64,000 bases of DNA from Edaphochlamys debaryana (taxonomy: Eukaryota; Chlorophyta; Chlorophyceae; Chlamydomonadales): positions 310,001 through 374,000 of the forward strand of contig JAEHOE010000070.1 of assembly GCA_016858145.1 (NCBI GenBank). Reading direction: 5' to 3'. The position numbers and the translations under genes were made by a program. Below the pieces are notes generated by a model. That model saw only the letters and a program-made list of their open reading frames with translations. It made no database searches and had not been told where the DNA came from. How positions within the stretch are numbered: the stretch's first letter is position 1; each line of letters starts with the position of its first letter. Shown here one piece after another: positions 49,442 through 59,524 of the stretch.

Positions 49442-50890
49442 CTACAACACGCCCCACTTCCAGGCATCGCAGAAGCCCGACACCGGGAACACGCCCACAG
49501 GTCGCACACTCTGCGGGTTGGGAGCGAGTGGAGGGAGCAGGGGTGCGTTAGAGGACGGAAGTAAGAGAAGGGTAGGAGGGCGGCCGGGGGAGAGCGCCTG
49601 AGAGCTATTAAAGCAGCGCTAGGCTAACGAGCTGACATGGCGACGCGCGCATGTCAGGTGCACCGGGGGCGCCACCAGGCAGCATGGGGTCGCGACTCTC
49701 GCGAGGGAGGCTGCATGGTTGGAGCGTCAGCCATGGACGCAAGGGCGTGTTGGGGTACACTCGGTCTGGCCGGTGTTCCCCGTCCTTAAATCCATCCCAG
49801 GTGCCTCACCCAGTAGCCCTTGTGGCTTGGCACGTCTGCAATGATGTGGAGGATGTAGCACATGCGCCAACGCTTCGGCAGAAGGAACACAGCCGGGAGC
49901 GCGTGCCAGGCGTGGAAGGACAGCTCAGCAAGCCTGCGACCGGTGGAACGGTGGGGAGGGAGGGAGAGCGAGGGGGGGGGGGGTTGATGCAGTGAAGCGG
50001 GATTCCGTGAAGAAAGTACCGTGCATCCGGAATGCAAGGGCTGGGCGCCGCGGCTGAGAAGCAGAACTAACCAGGTTTGGCGAGTCGCTGAAAGCGTGAG
50101 CGCTCCGAGTCATAGTTATCACGGACATCAACCCCCTGCTGGCCCGCGGTGGCCTAAGCGAGACAATAACACCCCACCCCACCCCCCAACAACTCCCGTG
50201 CCTTCCAGCATCTCCCCGTGTCACCCCGCCTGCGCATGGACCTCAAACCTCGCCGGGCGCCGTCCCCCCGCCCCCCTTCACCGCCCCGCTTTCTCAACCT
50301 CTTCTTCCCCTCCCCAGAGGATTTGGGACCAGAATGCACCGCAGAACGCTATTTTACAAGCTCGCTCACCCGAGTCACCCCACCTAGCTGAACGTTGCTT
50401 TGACCCCACCTGCGCATGGACCTCAACCCCGCCGGGTGTTGGCCCCCGCCCCCCCCCCCTGGCTCCCCCTGCATTGCCCAGCTGCTCTCAATCAACCTGC
50501 CCTTGTTTTCCCCAGAGGTTTTGGGGCCAGACTACACCACAGAATTCTGCTCCCAGGCTCACCAGGTGCCTTCGATGGAGTCCCAGTATGCCCCGTCGGA
50601 CATCGCAAGAGCCGGGCTGAGGTTCGCCAGGAGTTGGTGCAAGAAGCACAGAAGCAAGAATGGCACGTCGGGGAGGATAGAGCCGAGCACAATGTCCTTT
50701 GTGCTGTGGGAGCCGCGAAGAAAGATCCATGAAAGCAGGATATGTCTGTTCGGGCGGAGCGGGGGCTTGTTGCTGCAAGCCGAAATCGGCGCGGGGGGGC
50801 ATGCATGTTCATGCGCGACAGACGGCAAGCTGTCCAAAGCTCCCTACAACCACAGTTATGACATCCCTCAGCCTACGTGTGCCACATCAT
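49442..50890 (-). CDS. Small polytopic membrane protein resembling bacterial membrane-hydrolase-like family (138 aa, 4 exons)
   Basis: Exons 50890-50877, 50772-50563, 49933-49810 and 49510-49442 join in phase to 138 residues. Conserved-looking features are RHILLSWIFLRGS, KDIVLGSILPDVPFLLL, LSFHAWHALPAVFLL, YILHIIADVPSHKGYW and VRPVGVFPVSGFCDAW: a GxxLPD motif, an FHxxHALP motif and an LHxxxDxPxH motif between hydrophobic segments. That order resembles uncharacterised bacterial membrane proteins related to the YdjM-type, predicted metal-dependent hydrolases, where the His/Asp residues may bind metal. Function is unknown. The first coding exon is only 14 nt (MMWHT) and is the least certain part; the other three exons are well supported by phase and motif order. 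An open frame on the plus strand (50416-51012) is its shadow. Confidence 0.62.
50221..50545. repeat. Imperfect tandem duplication of about 180-200 bp
   Basis: 50221-50347 and 50401-50545 share TGCGCATGGACCTCAA near their start and CCCCAGAGG followed by TTTGGGRCCAGA near their end, with indels between. Both lie in intron 2 of the small membrane-protein gene, and unit 2 ends close to that intron's donor at 50562. Confidence 0.75.
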
Positions 50891-52360
50891 GGTCTTGGAC
50901 CGCCCTTAACCGGCGCGTGCAAGTAGGGGGTCCGCCGGGTAGTCGGATGGTCACGGTCGCGGTCGCGCGACCAACTTGCAGAAACAGCGGTTCTGTGCTG
51001 CTATTAAGCTAGCAGATCAACTAAGGACGATGTTGGTGATGTATGCAGGCACTGCGCGAGTGCACTGTGCAGCGGCGTAGCGTCCGCGTTCAATCGTCGT
51101 ATGGCAAGTAAGCTGCAGGTTGAGAGCCGACGCCGAGAGATGATGCCTGTAGATGGAGCCCTCATTGTGTCTACCAGAAGCTTAAGTAGGGATGGCAATA
51201 ACGCCGAATCCGCACTATTCGGTACCCCGCACCAAGACAGCACCCAAAGCCGCATCGCGCCCATTTGCATCCAGCTTCAGCATACATCCTTGGTTGCATG
51301 TCAAGGGAGGGGCATGGGCAATTCCAGCCCGTGCTCTGAGGGCGAGCAACGCTTTAGTACAATTTCCGTTTTTTGCTCGCGACCACGCAGAGCATAGATC
51401 AAGCTGCTGTTTACACTTAGAATGCACGTCTGTGACAGACTGAAGCGCTAAAACGATTGGAGGAGTCTGGACCGGTCGCTCGGCACGTGTTGGCGAACGA
51501 ACTGGCGCCCTCGCACGCACCCGTCCCAGCGGCGTTCCGAGTTCAAGGCAAACCTCAAGGCGACTGAGCATTTGTGATGTTGGTATGGACAGCGACGGAA
51601 CGCGACGGCACGAAGGGCCGACTGGGATGGCGACAGGTCGGGAGCCGAGCGGCAATGGCTGAGGGCGGATAATATTGTTGTTGAACGCGTCATGGCCACT
51701 TGGGCGGAGCAGGTCAGCGACTCCGGGCTATGTTGGAGGAACTCGGTGCGTCGAAACCAGGCACGAGTTTCAGGCCGAGCGGACCCCCCGACCGTGCGGG
51801 ACCGATGCGGCTTCTTGTGATGGAACCACCACCCGCCCCGAACGACTTGGCACGGGAGATCTCGGACAGCTGTGCCGGGCTGGCGCTCACAGCTAGCGCC
51901 TGGAGCTTCGCTATGAGTTTACCGTATGGGTGACTCCTCCGCATCCTTCCGCATGCACCGTTCCGCATGCCCCTCCCCTTTCCGACCCGTTCTCCCCTCT
52001 CCAGCAAGTCAATGCAGCCCCCTGCCAATGCCCCCGACACGGTGCGGCACAAGCCCCACAAGCCCGTCGCCTCTTGTGGCGGTACGACATCATGCGAGCC
52101 AGACCTTTGCGAGCCAGACCTGCTGGTGCACCAGTCTCCGCCCCCGGCCCCCCGGCCAGCCCCTCACGCCTTAGCCTGCTGCGCCCGCTCCTCCTGGTTG
52201 GTCACAAGGACGGTGCGGGTCGAAGCCTGGAAGGTGCGCACTGCTCACTCTGCTCAGAGCCCCTCTTCCCTTGCTTGTGCAACCCCGCACCCCACCCCTA
52301 CTGCGGTATAGCACAGCGGCCAGTGGCCCTCGCGTGCTGCGGGAAGACGTCCATCAAGAC
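50891..52360. other. Intergenic region upstream of the small membrane-protein gene
   Basis: No splice-consistent coding sequence was found. Composition is mixed and less GC-rich than the genes. The right end approaches the 3' UTR of the GT32 gene. Confidence 0.45.
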
Positions 52361-52365
52361 TTACA
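52361..52365 (-). terminator. TGTAA poly(A)-type signal of the GT32 gene
   Basis: TTACA on the plus strand reads TGTAA on the minus strand, about 425 bases after the GT32 stop codon, a typical distance. Confidence 0.5.
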
Positions 52366-52789
52366 GCCGTCAAAAGCCGCCGTCAATGGCTACCGTCGGC
52401 TGCCGTGCTTCATCCTGTGACCGTCCCCCTAAGCCTTTAATGCCCACCAAGATCTTGCAGTACATGTCTACCCCCCAGGCGACAGGCCTCCCTTCCCCCC
52501 TCCCCCGCCGGACGTACGGCTTCGCAACCACTCCAATCCGCCACAGTCCCCCATCTCGCCACGACAGGGCCACAACCGCGTGCAAGGCCGCGCCACCCGC
52601 GAGCCGGGTGCCCTGCAACTGTGGTGCTGCTCGCGTGCGCCCACAACCTGACTCCCGCTCCTGTCTCGTAGCATATGCCCTCAACCACAGATCTTGCCAA
52701 CAGACCTGCGATGCATTGCCGGCAGGTGCGAGGTCCAGCTCCTGGCTGCTGACTCCTCGCCCTGCGTCACGCCTCCGGCCCCGCCAGCC

Positions 52790-55505
52790 TCAGGCCATGC
52801 CGCCGGGCCGCTGCCCCTGCTTGCGCCAGGAGCCCCCGAAGTTGTGTTGGACCAGGGCCTGCGGAGGGCGAAAGGAGGGGACCCCGACCACAGACTGTCA
52901 GCAGGGAGGAGGGCAATGCGCGGTGTCTCGGCAGCGGTGCAGCGGTGGCCCCTCTTCCAGTGTGCCGTGCACGTCGACCGACATCTGTTACCCAACCGAG
53001 CGCGGTTGCTCTCGTGCCGTCCCACGCCACTCTGTCTCGTGCCCTCCCCGTCCCACGCCACTCCAATGCAAACGCAAGCCACTCTTCCTCTTCCCGTTCC
53101 TGTGCAGCCTCCCCTCCACGAACTGCTCCCTGCCCAGCCACCAGGCCCCGGCCCTCCCCCTTCACTCGCCTGTGGGTCCCACACGGTGCCCGCCCCCATG
53201 TGCCCCACGCCCGGGCTGAAGGCCGTGATGGGGAGCAGCGCCACGTCTCCCACCAGGACCCCCGCCTCGAGGCCCTGGAACTCGGTCCAGTTGCGGCCCT
53301 TTGTTATGTGGGCGGGGAGTGGGCATGCAGGGGAGCGGGCAGGGCAAGAGTAGGCGTCGGCTGGGAGGTCTGGGAGACGTGAGGGGTTGCTGACGTGAGG
53401 AGGCAGGGGAGGCGTTCCTCTGCAAATTGCTGGACCCAGGCCGCGGTTCGAGCTGGCACGCACAGCGTGAGCCGTACCCGTACCTGAGACTGGAAGTAGT
53501 CGTACGCCGCGTCCGTCATGACAGATGGCCCCGTCACGTGGATGACGTCATCGGCCACCAGGTCAGACACAACCACCTTCTCCAGCAGCTGGGAGATCCT
53601 GTGCGTGGGCGTGGGCCCAGGTAACACTCGTGAGACGACCGATGGTCCGCGAACATGGAGCCCTTCCCTTCCTCGCTCCCACACCGCCGCCTTCCCCGCC
53701 CCCCACCCCCACTCCGCTGCACACAGCCTAGCACGTCGTCATCCCTCCCTCCGCCCCCCTTCCCACCCTCCGCACCTGAACACCACGTGGGCCAGCAGCG
53801 GGTGCGCCGGCTCCGCCGCGAACGCCCACTGGCAGATCTGCAGCCGCACGGAGAGCAGGTAGGACGAGCAGGAGGTGAGAAGCCTGAGGCAGTGTCCGAG
53901 GAGCACGGAGAGCGGGCAGCTTCATACGGCTCCGGCGCTGACTCCCAATTCCGGGTCAACCCTTCGCCGTCCTGTCAAGAGGAAGGTAGCGCGCGCACGC
54001 GCCAGTGGGGGCTCATCCTGAAGGGCCAGATGACCCCCCTGCCCCCACCGTGACGTGACGTCAGGGAAGGTACCAGCACACGGGGAGCGGACGCACCTGC
54101 AGCTGCCGGCCCCAGAACTGCCACCAGCCGGGGATGCCCCCTGCGTCCGCCTCCACCCCGATGATGGCCGACACGTTGCCCTGAAGCTCCTGGAGGGAGG
54201 GCATGGGGTGGAAGGATGGGGGTTGGGAATGACGAGTGCGAGTGCGAGGAAGGCCGGACGGTGCAGGCCGTCGCAGAGGGCATGCTCGAGGCGACGGTGC
54301 ATGTGAAACCTGCTGCGAGCAACCTACAGTCCTTGACCTGCGTCTCTGCGTCCCTGCAAGTCCTTGGAAGGGGTGCAGTAAGCCCCCCGTTGGTGCAGCA
54401 AACCCGCTGCCGTCGGCCCCATATGTCAAGTGATAACAATGCTGCATCACCTCACCTGCGCTGCCAGCTGTGACAACCCACCCACCCCACCCCTCACCAC
54501 GTCCGCTGCCCACACGTCCACCGGCTTGAGGCAGCGTGTGTCTGTGTCGGCGTACACCCCCCCGAACGCAAACACCACCAGGTACCGAGCCAGGTCGGCG
54601 CGGAGGACCGGCAGGTGGCGGAAGGACCTGCGGAGGTGGGTGGGTGGGTGGGTGCGTGGGTGGAGGGGTGGAGCAAGGCTGAAGGGATCGACTGCCGAGG
54701 GTCCTGCGCAACCTCAAATCACCAAAGCTGCTGCAACTGCCGCGGGAACTCCAGCCACCGCAAACAGAGCCCCGCCGCCTCTAGCCCCAGCCACTAGCGC
54801 CACTGCTGCAGCCACCGCGGCCATGCTGCAGCCGCCACACAGCCAGCGCACCTGAATGCGGGCGCGAAGGCGGGGAACATGGTGTCCACCAGCTCCGCCA
54901 CGTCGGCGGGGCCCCACAGGATGTGCGTGTGGTTGGGGTTTAGCACCTTCCAGGAACGAATGGAAGAGTCGGGGCCCGGCACGTGGCGGCCGCCGCTGCC
55001 GGCGGCGGCGGCAGACGCCTTGGAGGTGACCGCGTCCGCCGCCCGGTTGCTATCGCTGCGGCTGCTGTTGCTGGTGTGGTCATTGTGATCGACGGTTGCG
55101 GAGTCCGAGGTGTTGGCAGCCGGAGGGGTGGTGCGGGGGTCGGGCTCGTCGGTCGCATGCAGAGCTGCGTCGTACAGGCCGTACATCTAGAGGGTGAGCG
55201 AAGACCGGGGGCTTAGGCCATGAGCATCGCGGCGGCAAGGACTTGAGCCAGACCTTAAGCAGCAATGCTCGAAGCACTCCCTTCGCTGCCCCTGTACCCC
55301 AGTGCTCGCCTGGTGGATGATGCGGGGAATGCCGCCGCCCCGGTGCTCCGCCAGGGCCCGCCGGGCCGCACGCAGCGCGGGGGAGCCGCCGGCGCCTCCG
55401 CCTCCGCCGGCACCATTGCGCTCACAGCTGACGCCGACGCTGTCGGGTGCAACCTCGCTGCCTGCAGCACCAGCCCTGGCAGTGCCCTGTTGCACGGCTG
55501 TGCTC

Positions 55506-55537
<32 letters not shown>

Positions 55538-57253
55538 CGCACTCGTGCCCGGCAACGGAGCAGGGCTGAGCGGCGGAGCGTCCCCGTCACTAGCGGCGGC
55601 TCCCGCCTGCGCTGTGCCGTTGGCGGGAGTCGCTGCCGCCGAGCCGCCGCCGCTGGCGCCTGATTCAGCGGCACGGCTGCCGTCCGCTCCGCGGGCTGCC
55701 GCCTGTTGGGCCGAGCCCGCGGCGGCGGGAGCCTCGTCCGAGCCGCCCACGGCAGCTCGGCCAGCGGCGGTGGGGATCCCACCTGCAACAGCTCCGGCCG
55801 GGCGGGTTCCCTCGGTGCGGTCAGCGCCTCTGCTGCTCCCCACCACAACAGCCTGCCCCGCCTGGCGCACTCCTCCGTCTGCGGTGGCCACGCCTTTGTT
55901 GGTAGACCCAATGGTGCCGCCGCCGCCGCCCCCACTGGTTCCAGTCCCGCCTTCTCTAGCAGCAGCGGCGCTGTCTTGTCGGAGTCTCTCTGCCAGGGCG
56001 TCTAGGTCGCTATCACCGTTGCGCCTTCCGGCCTCGGCCTGGCTTGCGACTGCTGAGTCGCCGTCGTCCGGCCCCCCCTCCGGACGGATGCCCACAGAGG
56101 GCCGGAAGCCACGGAGAGCCGCCCGCTGCCTGCCAGAGCCCGACCCAGATCCATACCCAGGTCCAGACCGGGATCCAGAACTGTCGCTGCTCCCGCCTGC
56201 GGAGCTGATCCTGCTCCTGCCCTTTTCGCCGGTCGCCTCTGCGCCGCCAACCTCGGCTGCAACCCGCCCCTGCTGCTGCGCCTGTTCTTGAGCCGGCTGC
56301 TGCTGCTGCTGCTGTTGTTGCTCCGTGATGCGTTCTGCGGCCTCGACCCAGCCCGTCTTGACGACGTGTGCACCGCCCCTAGCGCCCTTGGGTGAGGCGA
56401 CCTGGCTCACGCTGTCATCAGCGCCTAAGCCCGCCGCCGCCGCCGCGCCGCCAGCGCCTGCGGTGCCGACCCTATCCGCAGGGTTTGTGTTTCCTCCGTC
56501 ACCAGCACCGCCGCCGCCTCTGCCGGGTCCGCCATCTCCGCCGCCAGCTCCGCCAACGCCGGCGTCAGCTTCTCCACTGCGGCCGGACGCGCCGTCTGCG
56601 CCGCCGCCAGCGTCAGAGGCAACGGCGGCGGCGCCGCCACCCACGGACCGCTTCATGAGCCTCAGTGGGCCGCCGTCAGCGGCCGCCGCCGCCTCGACGG
56701 CGGGTCGCGGCCGGTGCGAAAGTGCCGTCACCGCCGCCACCGCCAGCAGCATCGCCGCCGCCAGCATCAGCACGCCGCGGCGGCGCGCCGACGGCACCGC
56801 CGCCGCCAGCCACGGCGGCGTCCAGGCGCTCCGCTGCAGCGCCGCCGCTGGAGTGTGGCCTCGCGCCCTGCCGCCACCGCCGGGGCTGCCGCCGCCACCC
56901 CCGCCCGGACCTCCGCCGAAGAGGGGTGAGTGCGGAGGCGTGGAGGGCGCCGCCGACCCGCCGACCCACCCGTGCGACGGCGGGCCGCCGCCACCGCCGT
57001 GGGCGTCGTGTGGGTGGGACAGGGGGTGGGCGTGGGTGATGGCGTGGGGGTGGGCCCGCGCCGAATCGAACCGCTGTTGCGAAGGCAGCGCTCCCGATGA
57101 GGGGGAGCTCTCGCTGCTGTCACCAGCGCCGCTGCCGCCGCCGCCGCGGGAGGCCGGCGAGGCGGAGGCGGAGCTCGCGACAGAGCCGCCGACCGCGGCT
57201 GCCCCGCGAGGCGTAGCGCCAAGGCCGCCGCGCCGCCCCGGCGGGCTGTGCAT
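52790..57253 (-). CDS. GT32 / OCH1-like type II membrane glycosyltransferase (about 958 aa, 8 exons)
   Basis: Exons 57253-55310, 55186-54852, 54627-54498, 54189-54097, 53837-53776, 53598-53484, 53298-53170 and 52858-52790 close in phase. A long low-complexity N-terminus contains one membrane anchor (about 160-178, GVLMLAAAMLLAVAAVTAL), then a Gly/Ala/Ser-rich stem with a poly-Gln run. The catalytic part has IPRIIHQ (about 642-648), SWKVLNPNHTHILWG, LRADLARYLVVFAFGGVYAD and the DxD motif DTD (787-789), and ends VQHNFGGSWRKQG, the usual order of the GT32 sugar-transferase fold. Known members transfer mannose or related sugars in the Golgi; donor and acceptor are unknown here. The frame stays open upstream of 57253 (ALQEAYKDFHELDALN) without an ATG, so a 5' exon may be missing. 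Introns 1 and 7 appear to have GC donors. Confidence 0.85.
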
Positions 57254-57906
57254 GTTCTCTTTCAAAGGCTCTTGTTTCCCTGAGGCGGAGCGAGGGGGCC
57301 GGCGCTTGAGGGATGGCCCACCAGCGAGCTCTGGAGTCTGCTGCGAGCAGGGCTGGAGTGGACGTCCGAAAGCTGGGCCGCTCAGCTGACCGCTCCGGCT
57401 GCTCGAGGGCACTGCGAGCAGGGGCTGGGGAAGGCTCGGACCAAAGGAGAGGCGCGAGCCGAACGGGGTGACCCACGGGGCACCTGCTCGGGGCCGCACG
57501 CTGTGTGAAGGGTCAAGAGGTGAGTAGTGAACGTTGAGCGAGTGGTTCAAAGCGTCAAGCTCATGAAAGTCCTTGTAGGCCTCTTGCAGCGCTCAAAACG
57601 CCGTCCTGAGGGGCAGCATTAACCCCTCATCCGCAGTCCCCCAGCGTGCTGCCTCCTGCCCCCTTGTCTCTACCCCTTCCCAGCCGCTCCCCCCAATCCA
57701 AAGAAGTGGCAAACTGTTCGCCGCCATCATCCCGCAGTCCCCTTGCCCAAAGGCCCCTCCTGTCGCCTCATGCTCCACCTCCTTCCCCACCCCGACCGTG
57801 TCCTCCTACAGCTGCCTGGTCCCCCAATCCAACCAGTCCTCTCTCCTCCTGCGCCGCCCCATCCCCGCGCCCTCTGCCCCTCGTGCACCCCCACTTGTCA
57901 GCCATG
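57254..57906. other. Spacer between the PPQLRGR-protein gene and GT32
   Basis: Contains the 3' UTR of the upstream minus-strand gene and the 5' region of GT32. On the minus strand the frame leading into GT32 is open back to a TGA near 57590 but has only TTG, not ATG. A 5-codon ATG..TGA frame (MSLTL) overlaps it near 57550-57566. Confidence 0.4.
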
Positions 57907-59251
57907 CTACCGCTCCGCTGCCTCCTTGCGCCCTTCCGCTGCTGCCGCAGCTGCCTTGCGCGCCGCCAGTGTGCCCTTGGTGAACATCTTCTCCACATCC
58001 TCGGTGGACACATTGGCCCTGCGCGGGTTTGGCAGGACACGGGTGCGCGTTGAGCCGGGAGTGACGGGAGACAGGCGCTGCGCCTCTCGGGAGGCGCACA
58101 CAACACCCGAGAGCGGCAGCTGCGGCGAAGCATGCAGCTACCCGGGCCTTACGACCTGCTGGTCCCGCTCCTGCCCCCACCACTCGCCTGCCCCGCAGCT
58201 GCGGCGGCAGTAGTGCTGTGTTGAAGGCGGGCTTGGGCCCCGCCGCGGTGGGCCCCGCGGGGCTGCTGCGGGAGGCCTTGGCGGGGCCGGGCTGCCGCAC
58301 CAGGCCGCTGCCGGTCACCTGGGGGGCGCGGCCACGTGGTTGGAGGAAGGGAGGGAGTGAGCTTGAGCGGCAACTGGCACCTGGACTCCATAAGTTCGGT
58401 CCGGGGCCATGCAGGAGAAGGGGCAGCGTGAGCGGGAGGAGGTGCCTAGGTGGCAGGAGTGGAAGGCGCCTGGCGGCACAGTCCAGTACAGGGGCATATG
58501 GCAGGCTATGGCCATGACCATCGGTCCCCGAGCCCCCGGCTCCTCAAGCGAGCTCCGCTTCCGCTGCGCCTTGAGGCGAGGGGATCGAGCCTTGCCTCCT
58601 CTGCGGTCGGCTAGAGAGTCGAATCTTCCCCTCCCCCACAGGTCGGGCCGACTCACCTGCGCCACGCCCCGTTTGGAGCCGCTTCCGGGGCCGCTGCCGC
58701 TGGGCCCAGCGCCGTAGGCGGACGCGCTGAAGAAAGGGAGCCGTAGTCAGGGAAGAGAGTTTGAGAGTGAGAGGTGTACGGCTGGAACCTATTGTGAGAC
58801 TGGTATAGGTTGACCCCGGCATCTCGCCCTGCGCCCGCCGTCGACCCTGCTGTCGTCCAGCGCTACGCGGACCCGGGCACCCTCCTCTCCTGCCTGCCCT
58901 TTGGTCCCCACAATACCCCTGAACCCTGCTCACCCAGCGAGCAACGGGATAGGCTATACACGGTATGCCGCCCTGCCTCCCGCCGTTCACCCTGCCGAGC
59001 AGCTGGGGCTGGTCCCCTCCCCCCAACCTCCCCTTTGCCCCCTCACCGCGCCCCCCCACCCCTGCTCACCCTGCGTCGTCATCCGCAAAGGGGTTAAACA
59101 GTCCAGTTGGCTTTTGCTCCGGCTCCGCGTCTGGGTCGGGGGCTGTGTTGCGGAGCTTGACCGCCGGCATGCTCGATGGCCCCGGCGCAGGCTTCTGCTC
59201 GCCCGCTTGATCCTCGTCATCTGAATCGCTGTAGTTGCCTAAGAGGTCCAT
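57907..59251 (-). CDS. Small conserved protein with a LPPQLRGRANVSTED motif (164 aa, 4 exons)
   Basis: Exons 59251-59070, 58726-58657, 58318-58188 and 58018-57907 give 164 residues. The start MDLLGNYSDSDDEDQ is an acidic Ser/Asp tract of the kind seen at the beginning of many nuclear proteins, followed by LFNPFADDDAG. The middle is Gly/Ser-rich with basic residues, and the C-terminus NTALLPPQLRGRANVSTEDVEKMFTKG forms the most conserved-looking part. I have seen LPPQLRGR-type C-termini in small conserved plant and algal proteins but cannot give a function; a nuclear role is a guess from composition. The junction R-A in this motif requires an intron with donor CAG|GCGAGT, because no GT donor gives the needed phase. 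It lies head-to-head with the YqeY-domain gene. Confidence 0.78.
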
Positions 59252-59524
59252 AGTGAGCTTACAAGCGGGGCCGAAGACACAAAAGTGCAGCGGGTAATTT
59301 ACAGCTCCGGAACACGTAGGCAAAGTCAGGGAGCGTGTGGGCACAGTGAGCTGCAAGTTGACGTCTTGCGCTTGGCTGTCTGGGCGAAGGAGCTGTCGCG
59401 CGAAGCTTTTGGGATTGGCCGTGCAGCAAGGCTGGCATGCGACTCCTGGCAAAACCCGCTTGCGCACAGGACGGCAGCAGCAACAGCAGCAAGCACAACC
59501 CACACTGCATCTAGGACACTAGCC
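59252..59524. promoter_or_regulatory. Bidirectional promoter region
   Basis: Only 273 bases separate the divergent start codons of the PPQLRGR-protein gene (-) and the YqeY-domain gene (+), so both promoters and 5' UTRs must overlap or abut here. No clear TATA box was seen. Confidence 0.6.

Noticed and set aside
50416..51012. 198-codon plus-strand open frame
   Set aside because: It is antisense to the small membrane-protein exons, which have conserved motifs and consistent splice phases; the plus frame has none.
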